Shown: in pieces, positions 35,956-48,300 of the stretch
How positions within the stretch are numbered: position 1 is the stretch's first letter
Layout: every line of letters starts with the position of its first letter
Origin: Turnera subulata
Lineage: Eukaryota; Streptophyta; Magnoliopsida; Malpighiales; Passifloraceae
Direction: 5' to 3'
DNA: 64,000 bases
Assembly (NCBI GenBank): GCA_028386065.3
Contig: JAKUCV010001510.1
Location: 11,424 to 75,423 of the forward strand
Program-made: the position numbers and the translations under genes
Notes under the pieces: generated by a model
Databases searched by the model: none
Told to the model about the DNA's origin: nothing
The model's input: only the letters and a program-made list of their open reading frames with translations

Positions 35956-36580
35956 AAGAAAAAAAAGAACCCAAGAAACCAAAACGAATTGTACCAAAAA
36001 AAAGAAACCAAAACGAATTTATACCGAGGTCCGCACTCAAAAACAGGCACTTAATTACAGGAATTATATTTTCCATTGACACTTCGAGAACATTGTATTA
36101 CATTTAATTACTATTGTGTTCGGAAAGAAAGTAATTACAGATATTAATTACTTGACCATAGAGGGTAAAAAAAAATTCAAACTATAAGTTTAGACTTCGG
36201 TTTAAATTATAAACCTCACATGGTTTGGACTCTGGCCAAATCACTACCAAGTCAAACATATCAAATGCTACGCTTTCATAAACAATTTCAATTTTATTCC
36301 TCAAATTTTTTTTATTACTCTACCTTCTTTTTTTTTTTCTTTTTAATCCTTTTCTCTATCCGTGTTCTTCCCCAAATTCTACTAAAAGAAACCCTAACTA
36401 GAACCACGCACAAAGTAAAGTACTCCTACACCTGAAAGAATTAGCAAGCAAAAACATAATAATTAACAATTGAATGTCGGGTTCGAGTACCAGACATAAC
36501 CCATAAAACCAAAAAAGTTAGAGCTAATCCTTTGCAATTTCCACTACTAAATTCTGTTGCTAGTAGATTATGTTGAGAGA
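35956..36580. other. Spacer
   Basis: A-rich start with a short direct duplication (GAAACCAAAACGAATT twice, near 35975 and 36005). No gene seen. Confidence 0.45.
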
Positions 36581-36746
36581 GTATTCTATTCAGGATTAAT
36601 TGCACAAACACACCAATCATCAACATTAATCTAACCCACCCGGGTTGGCCAATCTATAAACTACTTATTACATTACTAAAACAATTCTTTATCCAGAAAA
36701 AAAAAAAAGAGAAAGAATTCAATGAACAACCATCTCCAAGACGTCA

Positions 36747-36974
36747 TCATAATCGACTGTAAGAAAAAAGCTCCTCTTCCATAGCGATCAACCCCAGATA
36801 GAGTAAGGAAGAAATTTGATGATACACATGGCTGGACCCGGAAAGAACCTTTCCTTGTTGTACAAACATTCGATGGAGTCCCATGCATATACATACAACA
36901 ACCATTATAGAAACAATCCAAATCAGCAGCATAAGAGCATTCCAAATCAGCAGCATAATGTTTGAGAGATCCAT
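36747..36974 (-). CDS. Small predicted membrane protein, copy B (75 residues)
   Basis: Same ORF as 14547-14783, three residues shorter at the start (MDLSNIMLLIWNALMLLIW). One residue differs otherwise (Ser for Ala in GKVLSGSS). It has a single predicted membrane span in the first half, residues about 7-32. Identical C-terminus FSYSRL. The upstream TA-rich tract lies about 157 bases before the start (37131-37142). Family unknown; coding status inferred. Confidence 0.45.
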   Translation of the reverse strand: MDLSNIMLLIWNALMLLIWIVSIMVVVCICMGLHRMFVQQGKVLSGSSHVYHQISSLLYLGLIAMEEELFSYSRL

Positions 36975-37350
36975 GGCGATGGCTTGTTTGATGGTCTTGG
37001 CTGCTGCTAGTACTTTTAATATTCCTTACAATGGTTTCAAAAAAGCTCGAGGAATTGAGGAATTAATTGATAGGAGAAGGTTGAAATCGTGATGTGTTAA
37101 TTTTTGTGATAGTTTATCGTAACCTGGCTACATATATATATAGGATTCCCACCGACTCTTTATTATTAATGTTTCTCCAACCAGGTTTCGGATTCCTACA
37201 TTCTTAGGGATTTCTTATGTAATACAAACACCGTGAGCGAGTCGGTTAAATTGGTCAGTTTCATCAACACACATATATAATATATATATTATACAGTGAT
37301 CACTTTGTCTTGTATTAAGTGAAAAAGTTGGATAGATAACCCAACAAACA

Positions 37351-37421
37351 GCACCAGTGGTCTAGTGGTAGAATAGTACCCTGCCACGGTACAGACCCGG
37401 GTGCGATTCCCGGCTGGTGCA
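37351..37421 (+). tRNA. tRNA-Gly (GCC), copy B
   Basis: A 71-base cloverleaf with perfect acceptor, anticodon and T stems and anticodon GCC at 37383-37385. The T loop reads TGCGATT instead of the near-invariant TTCGATT, changing the residue normally modified to pseudouridine 55 and altering box B for RNA polymerase III. Otherwise it looks like the better copy of the two. Confidence 0.88.
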
Positions 37422-38439
37422 ACCACTCATCAGGCCATGAAGGATACTTGTGCTCCCTTGTGATTCTAGGGTTAATCACAGCCGTCCGATGAGCTTGATT
37501 CTTATTTTTCCTTTTCCACACTTCTTGTTATGTTATTTTTAAGATGAACAAATGAAATATGTGTCTGTGTACTGTACATATTGTGGTGGTGGGTTCAAGC
37601 ACAAAAGGTGCAAAACCTTTTATTCTTCACACATAATTATGCCTTGATCAATGCACATGTATCCCTCAAATTTGGTGCAATCAAAAAAGGATTTTGTTTT
37701 AGAATTTGCAACAAAAGAAAGGATATAAATATTAGGGTTGGTATTGTTTTGAATGGGCACAGTATTCTTTTTTCCACGTCAAAAAAACCTGATGGAAGAT
37801 GGGGTTAAACTGCACCCACACATCAGAAGCATGCAACAGTCCCTCTTCATGTTAATAGCTGACTACTCCACATGATGACTACATTGGCACGAAGCAGATG
37901 GACAAGAGTAGCACTGGCAAGTGTTGAAGAATATGTCTCATGTGCTAGTTATTGGCCTAATTGATATGTTCAGCTAATTAGTTAAATATTAATCTTCAAT
38001 AAGAGTGTCTAAATTGACCGTATCAATGGAGTCTGTACCCACTTCAGTGCTCTATAGCCTTTTTTTTTCTTCCTTCAGCCAGTGCTCTATAATTACGGGA
38101 GCTATAGCATGACCTATAAAAAACAAAAATTGAACCTCCAGTGACTTGAGTTTATTCCATAGATAAAATATTCGTACAGTAATACTCCAAAAAAAAAAAA
38201 GCCAACAAACCCTTTTCTTTAGAATAAGAAAACCAACAAACTTGAACACCTGGGAAGGCTCCAGTCCCCACTATTGATCTCTTTACTCTAAATCTCATTG
38301 AGAATGTCCAAGGACTTGCTCTGTAGTACAGCTAATATAATCATTGATTTACATGCTGAAGGAACATGAACATGTTTGAATAATTAAGATCCATTACATC
38401 ACACTAACGAGAAAAAAATATATGCTCATGTGCCAAAAC

Positions 38440-41326
38440 TCAAAACCCATGGCTGGATGGAGAACTGCCTTTTCCAGGTTGACTTCCAGGCCCATAATTT
38501 GAGGGAGGGGATGAAAATAAATTAGGGTATGTTAAGTATGAATCATCATCCATTGAAGGCAGTCTTTGGGGCTGAATCCTGGTGGAGTCTGGCTCAGGAG
38601 AGTGATCTTCACTACGAGTATCATAATCTAGTTTCAGTTTGCCAAAGGAAGGAAGATCCTGTAACTCTCCCTGCTGGTCGCCTTCACTGGTTTGATAGGG
38701 ATACTGGTAATCCGATATACCACTGCGGTTGCCAAAAGACTGTTGGTGATCAAAGCGAGTCATTTCAGAACTTGCTGCTTCGTCAAAAGACTGTTGGTGA
38801 TCAAAATGTGGCTTTTCAGTGGCAGTTGATTGGTCAGGAGTGTGTGTGTGAAATGGATTTTCATTACTAAATTGAGGGAACTTGTCGCTAGTTTTCTTGG
38901 TGAGTTCACTGATCCTGGCTTGAGCAAGAGTGGCTGCTGAACGAGCTGCTGCTGCTGCACGCTCAGCAGTTTCTGCAGCTGCCTGTGCTGCAGCTAAAAC
39001 ATCCTGCAGATCCACATTAGCCTCAGTTTTTGTTGTCGACATAGATGGCAGTGAGCTACTCGGTTTTATGGGAAATGACGAAGGTGGTGAAATGAAAGGA
39101 ATAAACTGCTTTTCTTGCTTGTTGCTGACACTGACAGCAGCACCGGAAATTTCATCCTTGGTAGCTACCAACTTTTGCTCAGTCACCTGATCATGCTCAA
39201 AATGAGGTTCCTGGGGAATATTTTTGGAAGTCAAAGAGTGATTTGATGGTCCATGATTAATGTCAGGATGCAGGGTGGGCATCGCATGTGGGTCCATTTC
39301 TGGTGCTGACGCAGTATTGGCATTGGGTCGCAGTGGGACCTTGGGAACTTCCGGAAAATCTAATGCATCCAAGTCTGAATCAGAATCAGGCTGTTCATTG
39401 TGCACATGATCAACCACAGTGTTTGATGCTTTATCATGCTTCTCAGAGTTCAATGGTTTATCATGCTTCTCAGAGTTCAATGCTTCATCATGCTTCTCTT
39501 TTGGCAGGGGCAACTGCGATCCACTGATGAACTGTGTTGGACCATTCTGACAAAACAAGGATAAATATTAGACAGGGACCGAGAACAAAAGTCAACTCAG
39601 TGAGATAGTATTACTCACCAACAAATCTTCATGTGTTTTTGAAAACTCAGTTTCTGAAGCAGCTGGGTCCCAATCTAATTCATGCTCTTCAGCAATTTCC
39701 TTCAGAAGCTTCAGTTTTGTCTCAGGTGAGGGAGCACGAACAGATAAGAGTTCTATTAACTGCAGCATTTTAGATTACAGGAACAACATCACTATAAGAA
39801 AATGATAAACATAGATTAAAAGAAAATTCACCGACAATGAAGTGAAGATATAAAGATCATGACACCTGGCGATTGACACCACAATCTGGCATCAGCTCTG
39901 TTGCAGCAGATACAAATTCTTTGCCGTATTTGGAAGCAAAAAGAATTTGAACCTGCAGCAACTCCGGTAGATCAGCACATCTAGGAGCAGCAAAACAGAC
40001 ACTGGATATTGCTTCTTTCAAGTCCAGAGGGCATTCCCTGAATAACATATTTGACATTTTCAGAGTTCCATTTCCAGGTTTTAAAAAAAATTCAACCATG
40101 GGTAGATGCAGAGATTCTTGTGCTCAATTTGTATAACAGTTTAAAAGTATGATCACTGGACTGAGAACTAATTAGCACAGTCACACACAAGAGCTGATCT
40201 TCATGGAGAACAAAGTATTACAGAAACATGATAAAACTAATCCCCTCAACTGCATTGGAACTGCACACACACACACACATGGTTGAGAGAGAGAGAGAGA
40301 GAGAGAGAACGTTAGGCTTATAGCTCAATCCAATGATCATTTGATGGACGATTCTAGGCACTAACACTCACTAGAGAGTTCGGAAAATTGTGATCCACTA
40401 GAAAACAACTCGTAAAACATATAAGTTCAAGGTGGCAAAGCAAAGTTCTAACTTCACACCTATTCGAGCCACAGTAAATGAAGCTTCAAGGACTAGGGGG
40501 CATGGGGTTTCAGACTCAAAACGAAACATAAAATCTGAGACCTAGTAGTAAAAGGAAACTTAAAGAAGAGTACATTCACAATTAGGAAAAAAAATTCAAA
40601 GAGAAACCATACTAACATAGCATACAAAAAAGGTAGCACCAAGCCACGCTATAAATTCGAGGAATAACCTTTGTGCTTCAATAATTGGAAGCCGCACAGA
40701 AATAAGCTCACAGAAAAGCTCAAGAATCTCTTGGGCAGCCATCATATTCTCTTCTCTAATGATATGCTCCACCTGAAACCGAAACATTACCAAACCATCA
40801 AGAACAAGTTCTCCTTTCAGTTTACCCACCAAAGAATGAAAAAGGTGCACAGAAACCACAACTGTAACTGAAATGCAACCCCACCCGTATTCGAGCAGTG
40901 GCCTCTTGACCAGTCTCCAGCAATTTAGCAATGTCTCTACGCATCTGCTTTATCTGAATCTCTCTACGATTCCTCAACAACTTTATCCGCGGTATGGTCA
41001 ACTTCAGTAGGGTTTTACTGCAGATACACACATAAAACACAAGTAACCAAAAAGGGCAAATCTTACCATCGAATGGCATCCTCATACGAGAAACATAAAC
41101 ACACTTCAATTCAAAAAAAAAAATAAACAAAAACCAGCTAATGATTCTCAGTTCACTACAATTCCCCACAAAAAACCAAACACAAAACAAAACCCAGAAT
41201 TTCTAATCCCGAACCAAATCATATTCGCATACAATCAAAACCCGAAAAGGGAACAACGAAAAGTGAATGAACTTACCACTTGGCAGCTTTGAACCCTTTG
41301 TTGAAGAAGGAATCCAGCATCGACAT
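38440..41326 (-). CDS. IST1-like protein (regulator of Vps4 / ESCRT-III), 6 exons
   Basis: Exons on the minus strand: 41326-41277, 41017-40885, 40772-40669, 40037-39866, 39759-39619, 39546-38440, giving 568 residues. The N-terminal IST1 domain (about 10-185) contains LLKLTIPRIKLLRNRREIQ, MRRDIAKLLETGQEATARIR, VEHIIREENMMAAQEILEL, ECPLDLKEAISSVCFAAPRC and SKYGKEFV. IST1 proteins bind ESCRT-III subunits and Vps4 at endosomes, controlling multivesicular body sorting. The single long last exon is low complexity: tandem repeats of LNSEKHDKP, an Ala-rich predicted coiled coil (QDVLAAAQAAAETAERAAAA) and duplicated RFDHQQSF units. The second intron starts GTGGGG, a weak donor. The paralog group (ISTL) is large in plants; the exact member is not assigned. 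Confidence 0.93.
40264..40308. repeat. Compound microsatellite (CA)8 and (GA)12
   Basis: (CA)8 at 40264-40279 and (GA)12 at 40285-40308, inside the third intron of the IST1-like gene. Confidence 0.95.
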
Positions 41327-42870
41327 GATTGATACAAACCAATCAGATCACAAACTAATGAAACCCACCTCCGAAACTAAAAAACAAAGAGAAACCCAAA
41401 AAGAATTCAGTCAAGGATCAGAAGAAAACTGATAAAGTTTGTATCTTTTCAATAACTGTGGAGAGATATGTTCGTGAAAAGACGATACATTGATACGTGT
41501 TAACAGGAAGAACAGAGAGGGTATGAGTAAGATAACGAAAGAGGATAGAATTAAAACAAAGATGGATTAGTTTATGGGATTTTATCACAGTACCTGCTAC
41601 AACTAAGCAGACACGGTGTTCTTTTCTCTAAATTGTGATGGAGTTGTAGGATTTTTAAAGAGGAGTTCTTTTTGCTTTCCTTATGAACCAAGTTTTCGTG
41701 TAGGATCCTGTCTGTCTCTGGCTTTTGTTGTGATGATAATTTTTTGTGTTGACGTTTCTTTGTCTCGTGTGGGACCAACCTTTCGCCGTGTTCCGCCGAA
41801 GCTAGAACTCACCTCCCCGTCGGTTATTTACTTCTGTTGTACTTGTTGTTGTGTGTTTTGGACTTTGGAGCTAAACCCAATTAATTTGTTTAGGTGAGAT
41901 GTTGGACTTGTGGGCCTATTAGCAAGAGTGAGTGGGTTTAGCCTGAAAACAAATTTTTTACCTCATCAAAAGACTATACACAGATTTGATGAAGAATGAT
42001 AATTTTTTTTTTCCCTTACATATTTTTCTTTTCGATTTACATACTACAAATGAGGTTCAAATTCGAGACCTTCAATTCTAAAGACCACCTAGTTTTCGGA
42101 ATCCAAATTAATTAAGGCAAAGCTGTGAATACCAAATGGACTAGAAAAAAACGACTTAGATTAGAACCACATAAACTAAAACTACTTAGAGCCACTTAAA
42201 CTACAACATCCGTTGAAAATCCACACTTCATTTTCTTAATTTCATCTTTATATTTGAAAGTATGTAGATCGCATATGAAGTTATATTTGACAGTGAACAT
42301 CAGTTTTCAATTGGTCAAAACTAAACTCCTGAACATTGATTTTTAGTTGGCCAATAAATCTTAAATCTTTATGCATATCCGGCGTATGATTGGAGATATT
42401 AGCTCTTCACATGACCTATCAAAAAGCTCAACCAAACAAAACCACGGGGACCGTTTTCGCTCTGGCAGATTAATTAAATGGTTTTCTTATTAGGCACATC
42501 AGTTAAAAAAAATTGAACATTAGGAAGCCAATAATCAACTACAACTCGAAGATTTTTCCAGGTTATTCAACAATATCTTACGAGAGAAAGATTCCAACGA
42601 CCATGACGAGTTTCATTGCTGGCAGAGGCAGACAAGTGACAAAACGAAGTAACTGGAAATGTCAGCTTCTGACAGAACTATGACAAGTGTGTCTTAATGC
42701 ACAGTTGTGATATAATATTTACTCATATACACAGCAGGAAATTATATTAGTCCATCGCTGATTAAGCATAACGTTCATTGGAATAGTTGTGGAGTAATCC
42801 TAGAAACAGAATAATGGGAAAGATTGGAGTTTGGACCCAGCCAAGGGAATCTGCAGATTGTCACTCAGCA
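41327..42870. other. Intergenic region
   Basis: Begins with the IST1-like gene's 5' leader and promoter. The rest (41900-42800) is AT-rich spacer. No further gene is seen. Confidence 0.45.
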
Positions 42871-43167
42871 TCAGAAAGGCCAACTTTCAAACTGGCTGGG
42901 TGGATTTTTGCTATTGAAAAGCCTACTGCATAAAAGTGCAGATTGCAGTATAATGGCTAATAACACCATTAGTAGTGCTACTAGAAGAAGGAACAGACTT
43001 AAACATCCAGTAGATGCATAACTGTCAGTGCCATTCAGATCACATTGTGCAATCAAATTAGAACTCCCTACTCCCAGAGCGCTGAGACATGCCATACCAA
43101 TCACATATGCACATACCATTGAAAATTCCAGTCTCATATTATCTGCAGAATGCATTAATCTGGACAA
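42871..43167 (-). CDS. Unrecognised two-span membrane ORF, possibly an orphan last exon
   Basis: 98 codons with two hydrophobic segments (SMVCAYVIGMACLSALGVG, residues about 16-34, and LSLFLLLVALLMVLLAIIL, about 56-74) and the motif AQCDLNGTDSYASTGC between them. Minus-strand sequence before codon 10 reads ATTCTGCAG followed by ATAATATGAGACTGG, a good splice acceptor, so this may be the final exon of a gene whose first exons are missing or not visible. It lies 0.2 kb beyond the 3' end of the ATP synthase delta gene on the same strand. I cannot name the family. Confidence 0.3.
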   Translation of the reverse strand: MSRLMHSADNMRLEFSMVCAYVIGMACLSALGVGSSNLIAQCDLNGTDSYASTGCLSLFLLLVALLMVLLAIILQSALLCSRLFNSKNPPSQFESWPF

Positions 43168-43376
43168 AAGGGTAACACTAACACCTACCTAATTGGAAGA
43201 AGATAAAGACTCAGCATATGTAAAGAGAATCCGTTTAATTAAATCTATTACAAGTACTCAAGAATCCACAGAGAACATGTTCATCTTCCAACACCATAAT
43301 ACACAGAGAAACAAAAAAGAGAAAAAAAAAAATAACACCACCACCAAGACTATTTCTCTATAAACCCCAAATCTCC

Positions 43377-44204
43377 TCAGTTAGCAACTGCGGCAGCTGA
43401 TTCAGCCTCTGCAGCAGCAGGAGCAGATTCAGAATCATCAGAATCCTCCAAACTGGGAAGCGGGAACTCAATGGAATCAGTCTGTGCAACAATCTCATCC
43501 AACTGCTTCTTCACGCTCAAATCAATAAACTTGGACCCATCCGCCCCGTACCTGATCGTGAACCCAGCCACCAAGCTGGGATCAATATTGGTCTTTATCC
43601 TCACATTCTTGGCCCCAGTCCACTTCTGCACCTGCTTCGCCAGCTGCGCCAAATGCTGCGACTCCAGGGGCACCACCGAGCTCACCACCGCCATCTCCGT
43701 GTCGGTGATCTCGTTGTACTCCCTCTCGAACTCCTCCACGATGTCCTTCACGATGTCCATCCTCTCCGCCTCCAGCAGGATGTTGAGGAAGTTCTCCGTC
43801 GTGGGCTGCAGGGAGTTCCCCGCCGCCAGCTCCGCGATGACCTCCTTCTTCTTCTCCTCGGAGATGATCGGGTTGAGGAAGAACTCCGCCACCGCCTCGT
43901 CGGAGAAGATGGAGTCGATCTTCTCCACGTCGGCGCAGGTGACGTCGAGGGTGTCGCTGGACTTGGCGATGTCCAGCAGCGCCTCCGCGTAGCTGGCCGC
44001 CACCGTCGAGGCCATCATTACTATCCCGGAGCCGCGGGGGCGGCGGGCGGCGGTGAGTTTGAGGCAGGGGAAGAAAGCAGAGGAGGAGGAGGAGGAGGAG
44101 AAGGAGAGGTTGTTGAGGCGTCTGGTGGTGGTGGAAACTCTGGGGGATGGTGGGATTTTGTTGGAATGGAGGGAAACGGTGGCGTTTTGAAGGGCGGCAG
44201 CCAT
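43377..44204 (-). CDS. ATPD: ATP synthase delta subunit, chloroplast (nuclear gene)
   Basis: Intronless, 275 residues. The delta subunit caps the CF1 head and links it to the stator stalk of thylakoid ATP synthase. A Ser-rich transit peptide (about 1-66, ending near SGIVMMAS) is followed by the OSCP/delta domain: VAASYAEALLDIAKSSDTLD, EAVAEFFLNPIISEEKK, TTENFLNILLEAERMDIVKD and the C-terminal KTNIDPSLVAGFTIRYG and DLSVKKQLDEI. It ends in an acidic then Ala-rich tail (DSDDSES, AEAESAAAVAN) longer than I expect for the family. Codon third positions in 43640-44040 are strongly G/C, unlike neighbours, which keeps an antisense frame open. Confidence 0.95.
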   Translation of the reverse strand: MAAALQNATVSLHSNKIPPSPRVSTTTRRLNNLSFSSSSSSSAFFPCLKLTAARRPRGSGIVMMASTVAASYAEALLDIAKSSDTLDVTCADVEKIDSIFSDEAVAEFFLNPIISEEKKKEVIAELAAGNSLQPTTENFLNILLEAERMDIVKDIVEEFEREYNEITDTEMAVVSSVVPLESQHLAQLAKQVQKWTGAKNVRIKTNIDPSLVAGFTIRYGADGSKFIDLSVKKQLDEIVAQTDSIEFPLPSLEDSDDSESAPAAAEAESAAAVAN

Positions 44205-45336
44205 TGTTGTTGCTGCTCTGGTTTAGTTTAGTTGAGAGAGAAGGGAAAAAGGAGGGGATTGGGGAAGTGGGTTTTGGGTGTTGGGTATGGGAGATGGAGA
44301 AAGAAGAGTTCTTGGTTTGGTTTGGTTTGGAGAAAAAAGAATGGAGGGTGGAGGGAAAAGGGGTTATCTTGGATGTGGAGAACCATAGCCACTTGTTTTT
44401 ATGTTGTCTGGATTGTGGGAGGAGGTGGGGTGGGGGAGATAAAATGTTGGATGAGGATTATATTCCAAAACAAGTTTAGAGCTAAGGATACTTTTCTCTC
44501 ACATTCCCTTCATCATCTTCTCATGGACTTGACTTTGGGTTCCTTCAGTTTGATTCTTTGGGATGCATAACTTCATCCTTGATGGGTTGGGCCTTCTTTT
44601 TTTCACTTCTTTATGTTGTAGAAGGTTTTCTCTCTTTGTTTGTTTATGTGCTTTGTTGAAACCCAAACAGGTTTTGTCAAACAATTAAAAAAGTTTAGAC
44701 ATAAAGTTTAAGGAAAAAAAAGAAAAACAGAGATAATATTTTTCCAATTTCTTCTTCCACTCTATGCACTCATAGTATTTGGATTAGTGAATGTCTCAAT
44801 AAAAATGACACACAAGGTAATTCAAATAGAATTCTAATAAAGAATTGCAATACAATATGATTTTAATCTATTTAGACCATAATGTCAAAAAAAAGGGGGC
44901 AAAAGTTTGTAAGGAATTGGAATAGGTTAGGAGAGAAAATGAGAGAGAAAAAACATTATAAGTGAGACTAACTTATATGAATTAAAAAGAAAATTTTTGT
45001 CCAATTTGGACTTATGAAATCAATTTTTGACACTACTTTGGTTTTTTTTTGTTTGTTTGCCGTGCACAACTTTGGTATAATTTGTAAGCACAAAATACTT
45101 GAATAAAAAAAGAAAAAAATAATATTTGAAATCATGGCTTACATCAGCTCTCTTTTTTTTTTTCCTTTTTTTGGACACAAACAGCATCAGCCAGCAAGCA
45201 AGAAACCTTAAAAAGAACAACACTTTTAAAACCCTAGCAAAAACCTCTCATCTCTCTGTCTCTCTCTCTGAAGTACTTAGTTTAGTTACTAATACATACA
45301 CAGACACTTAAACCGATTTGTGTTTTTTTAAAAAAC
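44205..45336. other. Shared upstream region of ATPD (-) and the AAMP-like gene (+)
   Basis: 1.1 kb between divergent genes. The part near 44220-44450 is G/T-rich, then the region becomes AT-rich. CT-repeats (45250-45270) just upstream of the AAMP-like start resemble a pyrimidine-rich plant leader. No gene or mobile element is seen. Confidence 0.5.
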
Positions 45337-48300
45337 ATGAATAATCCGAATCCAGACAACCACCACGAAGACGACGAGCAAGGCGATGTCTTTCTCAACG
45401 AGGAAGACATCATCAACGAAGTCGAAGTCGACGAGGAAGATCTCCCCGACGCCGACGAGGAGGAGAATACCGGTATGCCACCATTAACACACACTACTTT
45501 GTCTACTTTTGCTTTGCAGCTTCACTGATTAATTCGGATTACGAGTAAAGGAATTGATTAAATGTTTTGCTTTGTTTTGGTGACTTTTGCAGAGGAAATT
45601 GATGACTCTATGCACACGTTTACCGGCCACACTGGTGGGTTTCTCGACTGCATAAAGTTCTTTTCTTTGTGAAATTATGTTTGCGGCAGAAAGTTTAGTG
45701 TTACTTGCTAAGGAATTGAGGCCCCAAGTAGCTTCATTGTTTGTTTAATATGAATATGAAGTGGGTTTTTTTCACTTCCATTTTCTGAATTGAGGACCCA
45801 GTTGGTTAAATTAGATGCTTTCCCCCCCCATGGGATTAGCTGCCATATATTATGAGATGAATTGCTTAACTTTCTTGATTTTAAATTCTGGGGCTGTGGA
45901 TGACTGGATTCAAATGTGTCGTTTCTCTGGAAAATTATGATTAGTTCTGCTTGTGATAGATGACTTGGATATTTGCGCATTGATGGTTTTGTTTGTGACT
46001 GAAGGTTATTGCTTTCATTTTCTTTTCAGATGAGGTCTACACCGTCGCTTGTAGTCCAACAGATCCTACATTAGTGGCCACTGGTGGTAAAGATGACAAA
46101 GGTTTTCTTTGGCGAATTGGTGTGGGAGATTGGTTTTCGGAGCTTAAAGGTATGATTGGTTAGGAAGCTGCAGTTATCATTGTTTCACCTATTGGTCGTA
46201 TCAGTTCCAATATTCGCTTTCTTCTCCACTTAATTTAAGTCAATACCTTCCTTCCCGCTTGTAATGCTTACATATCCATCAGATTGATCTGGAGCTCATT
46301 TGTCTAGCAACTTAACCTTTCTTAAAATTTTGGTACAGGTCATGAAGATACTGTGTATAGTTTAGCCTTCAGTGCTGATGGGCAGTTACTTGCTTCTGGA
46401 GGGTATGACAATATCGTCCAAATCTGGGATGCTGCATCGGGGAACTTAAGATGTAAACTTGACGGTCCTGGTGGAGGCATTGAGGTGAACTGAGTTTAAC
46501 CGTGTCTATTAGCTCACTGTTTCTTGCTTCGTTGTGTGCTAAAATTTGAGTATCAATCATGGGGTTTCAGTGGGTTAAATGGCATCCAAAAGGGCACTTA
46601 CTCTTGGCCGGTTCCGAAGACTGCACTGTTTGGATGTGGAATGCTGACAAAAATGTGTTGCTTCATACATTTTCGGGACATGCTGGCACTGTCGTTTGTG
46701 GTGATTTTACCCCTGATGGTAATAAACTAAATTTCCAAATTTTCTGGTTTCTTCCATATAATAATATACACACTCACTTACACATATGTGAAAGTCCTGA
46801 AATGCTTTCCTGGTTAGGTGGCATTCTAAACATTTGTTATCTTGTCTGCCTTCTTTTCTTTGTGTAGGCAAAACAATCTGCACTGGTTCAGATGATGCAA
46901 CATTGAGGGTGTGGAATCCTAAGAGTGGAGAAAATATTCATGCTGTTAGAGGTACTAATTGGAGATTTCTGTATCTCTTAGTCTTAGGAAACATGTACTG
47001 GAACTCTTTACTTGGGACATTCTTTATACAAAAAGAATACAAATTTTGAGTGAAAATCATTATCTTGATGCATGAAATATTTTTAATTGTATCTGAATCC
47101 TCTTTCTATGCATTCACATGATAGTTTAGCCCAATGTATCCACCTTTTGACATCTTTAGTTAAAACTATATATTTTCAGTTACTGTAAGTTGCTTTTGGA
47201 TGCTCTGTTTGATCTCTAATAGTAATTCTTTTGCTCTTAAGGTCATCCATACCACACTGAACCAATTACATGCCTGGCCTTGAGCTCAGATTCTACCCTT
47301 GCAATTACTGGATCAAGCGATGGTTCAGTCCACATTGTGAATATAACCACTGGGAAGGTTTGTTTTATTGTTATCCTGCACCTAGTTCTATAATATATCG
47401 TATGACCCTAGGAGGGTTTGCATTCCTGTCCAATTTTTTTTCCAATTTTGTAGTCCTACAGTTGGATTTAAGTTATCTGTGCGTGGTTTCTTGGTTCCAA
47501 TCTTTTGATAACCTTGTTTTTTGTCTTTTAACAGGTAGTTAGTTCACTGCTCTCTCACACAGATTCCGTTGAATGTGTTGGTTTTGCACCAAGGTAGAGT
47601 CCTTGTTTTCTATATGTTTCTTTCACTCTGTCACAATGGAAAATTATGAGGTGCAGAAACCAGACATTCTGGATTAGTGGTGCTACTGTCACAATTGACA
47701 GTTATGTATATAAAAATAGTATTTCAGCTTTTAAGTTGAAAATCTTGAAATAATGTCATCTATTTTAAGATTATGATTGCGTAATGCTTGTGTCAAAATA
47801 ATTTTTTGTCCTGTGGATCAGCTATCTATTCAAAATTGTTTGTCATTGTCTTGCTCAGCCAACCATTGTCTTGGAAAATTGGTGCCTTACGTCTAGTTAA
47901 GAGAATCAATCTAAGCATTAAAACTGTCTGGTGTATTAAATTTGGCTGTCATTTAAACCAGTTGTTAAAATTAACTTCAGGGTATTGGTTTTATTTTGAG
48001 AATTTAGATCCCCTGGTTGCAAATGAGTCTTTCAAATAGGCTCATTCCTCCATCTCTGTGCATGCACGTGACTCACTTATCGACCAAAACACTTGTTGTT
48101 TCTGTAATGTATAGCTATTAGTTTTGGAACTCCGATTCTGTAGACAGATGTGTTTGTGGAACATATGTAATTCTCTGGAAAACAGAATTTATGCATGAAA
48201 AACTAACTTTTGAAAGTCGGAAGTGGTGTGACATTGGTGCATTTGTCAATGCAAAGTGGTAATATGTTCTCGATGGCTGCCTTAACTTCTCCCTGCAAAA

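Larger units (their letters stand above)
36581..38405. repeat. Segmental duplication, copy B
   Basis: Second, same-orientation copy of 14378-15581. It includes about 600 bases (37440-38035) between the tRNA and the later block that copy A lacks. It ends just short of the stop codon of the IST1-like gene, so part of it may be that gene's 3' flank. Confidence 0.85.

Noticed and set aside
36883..37092. Plus-strand ORF with MAMACLMVLAAASTF
   Set aside because: A one-base difference in copy A of the duplication breaks this frame at once, whereas the minus-strand frame is conserved.
43653..44231. 192-codon plus-strand ORF
   Set aside because: It is antisense to ATPD and open only because third positions there are G/C; composition is Leu/His/Arg/Gly-rich noise.
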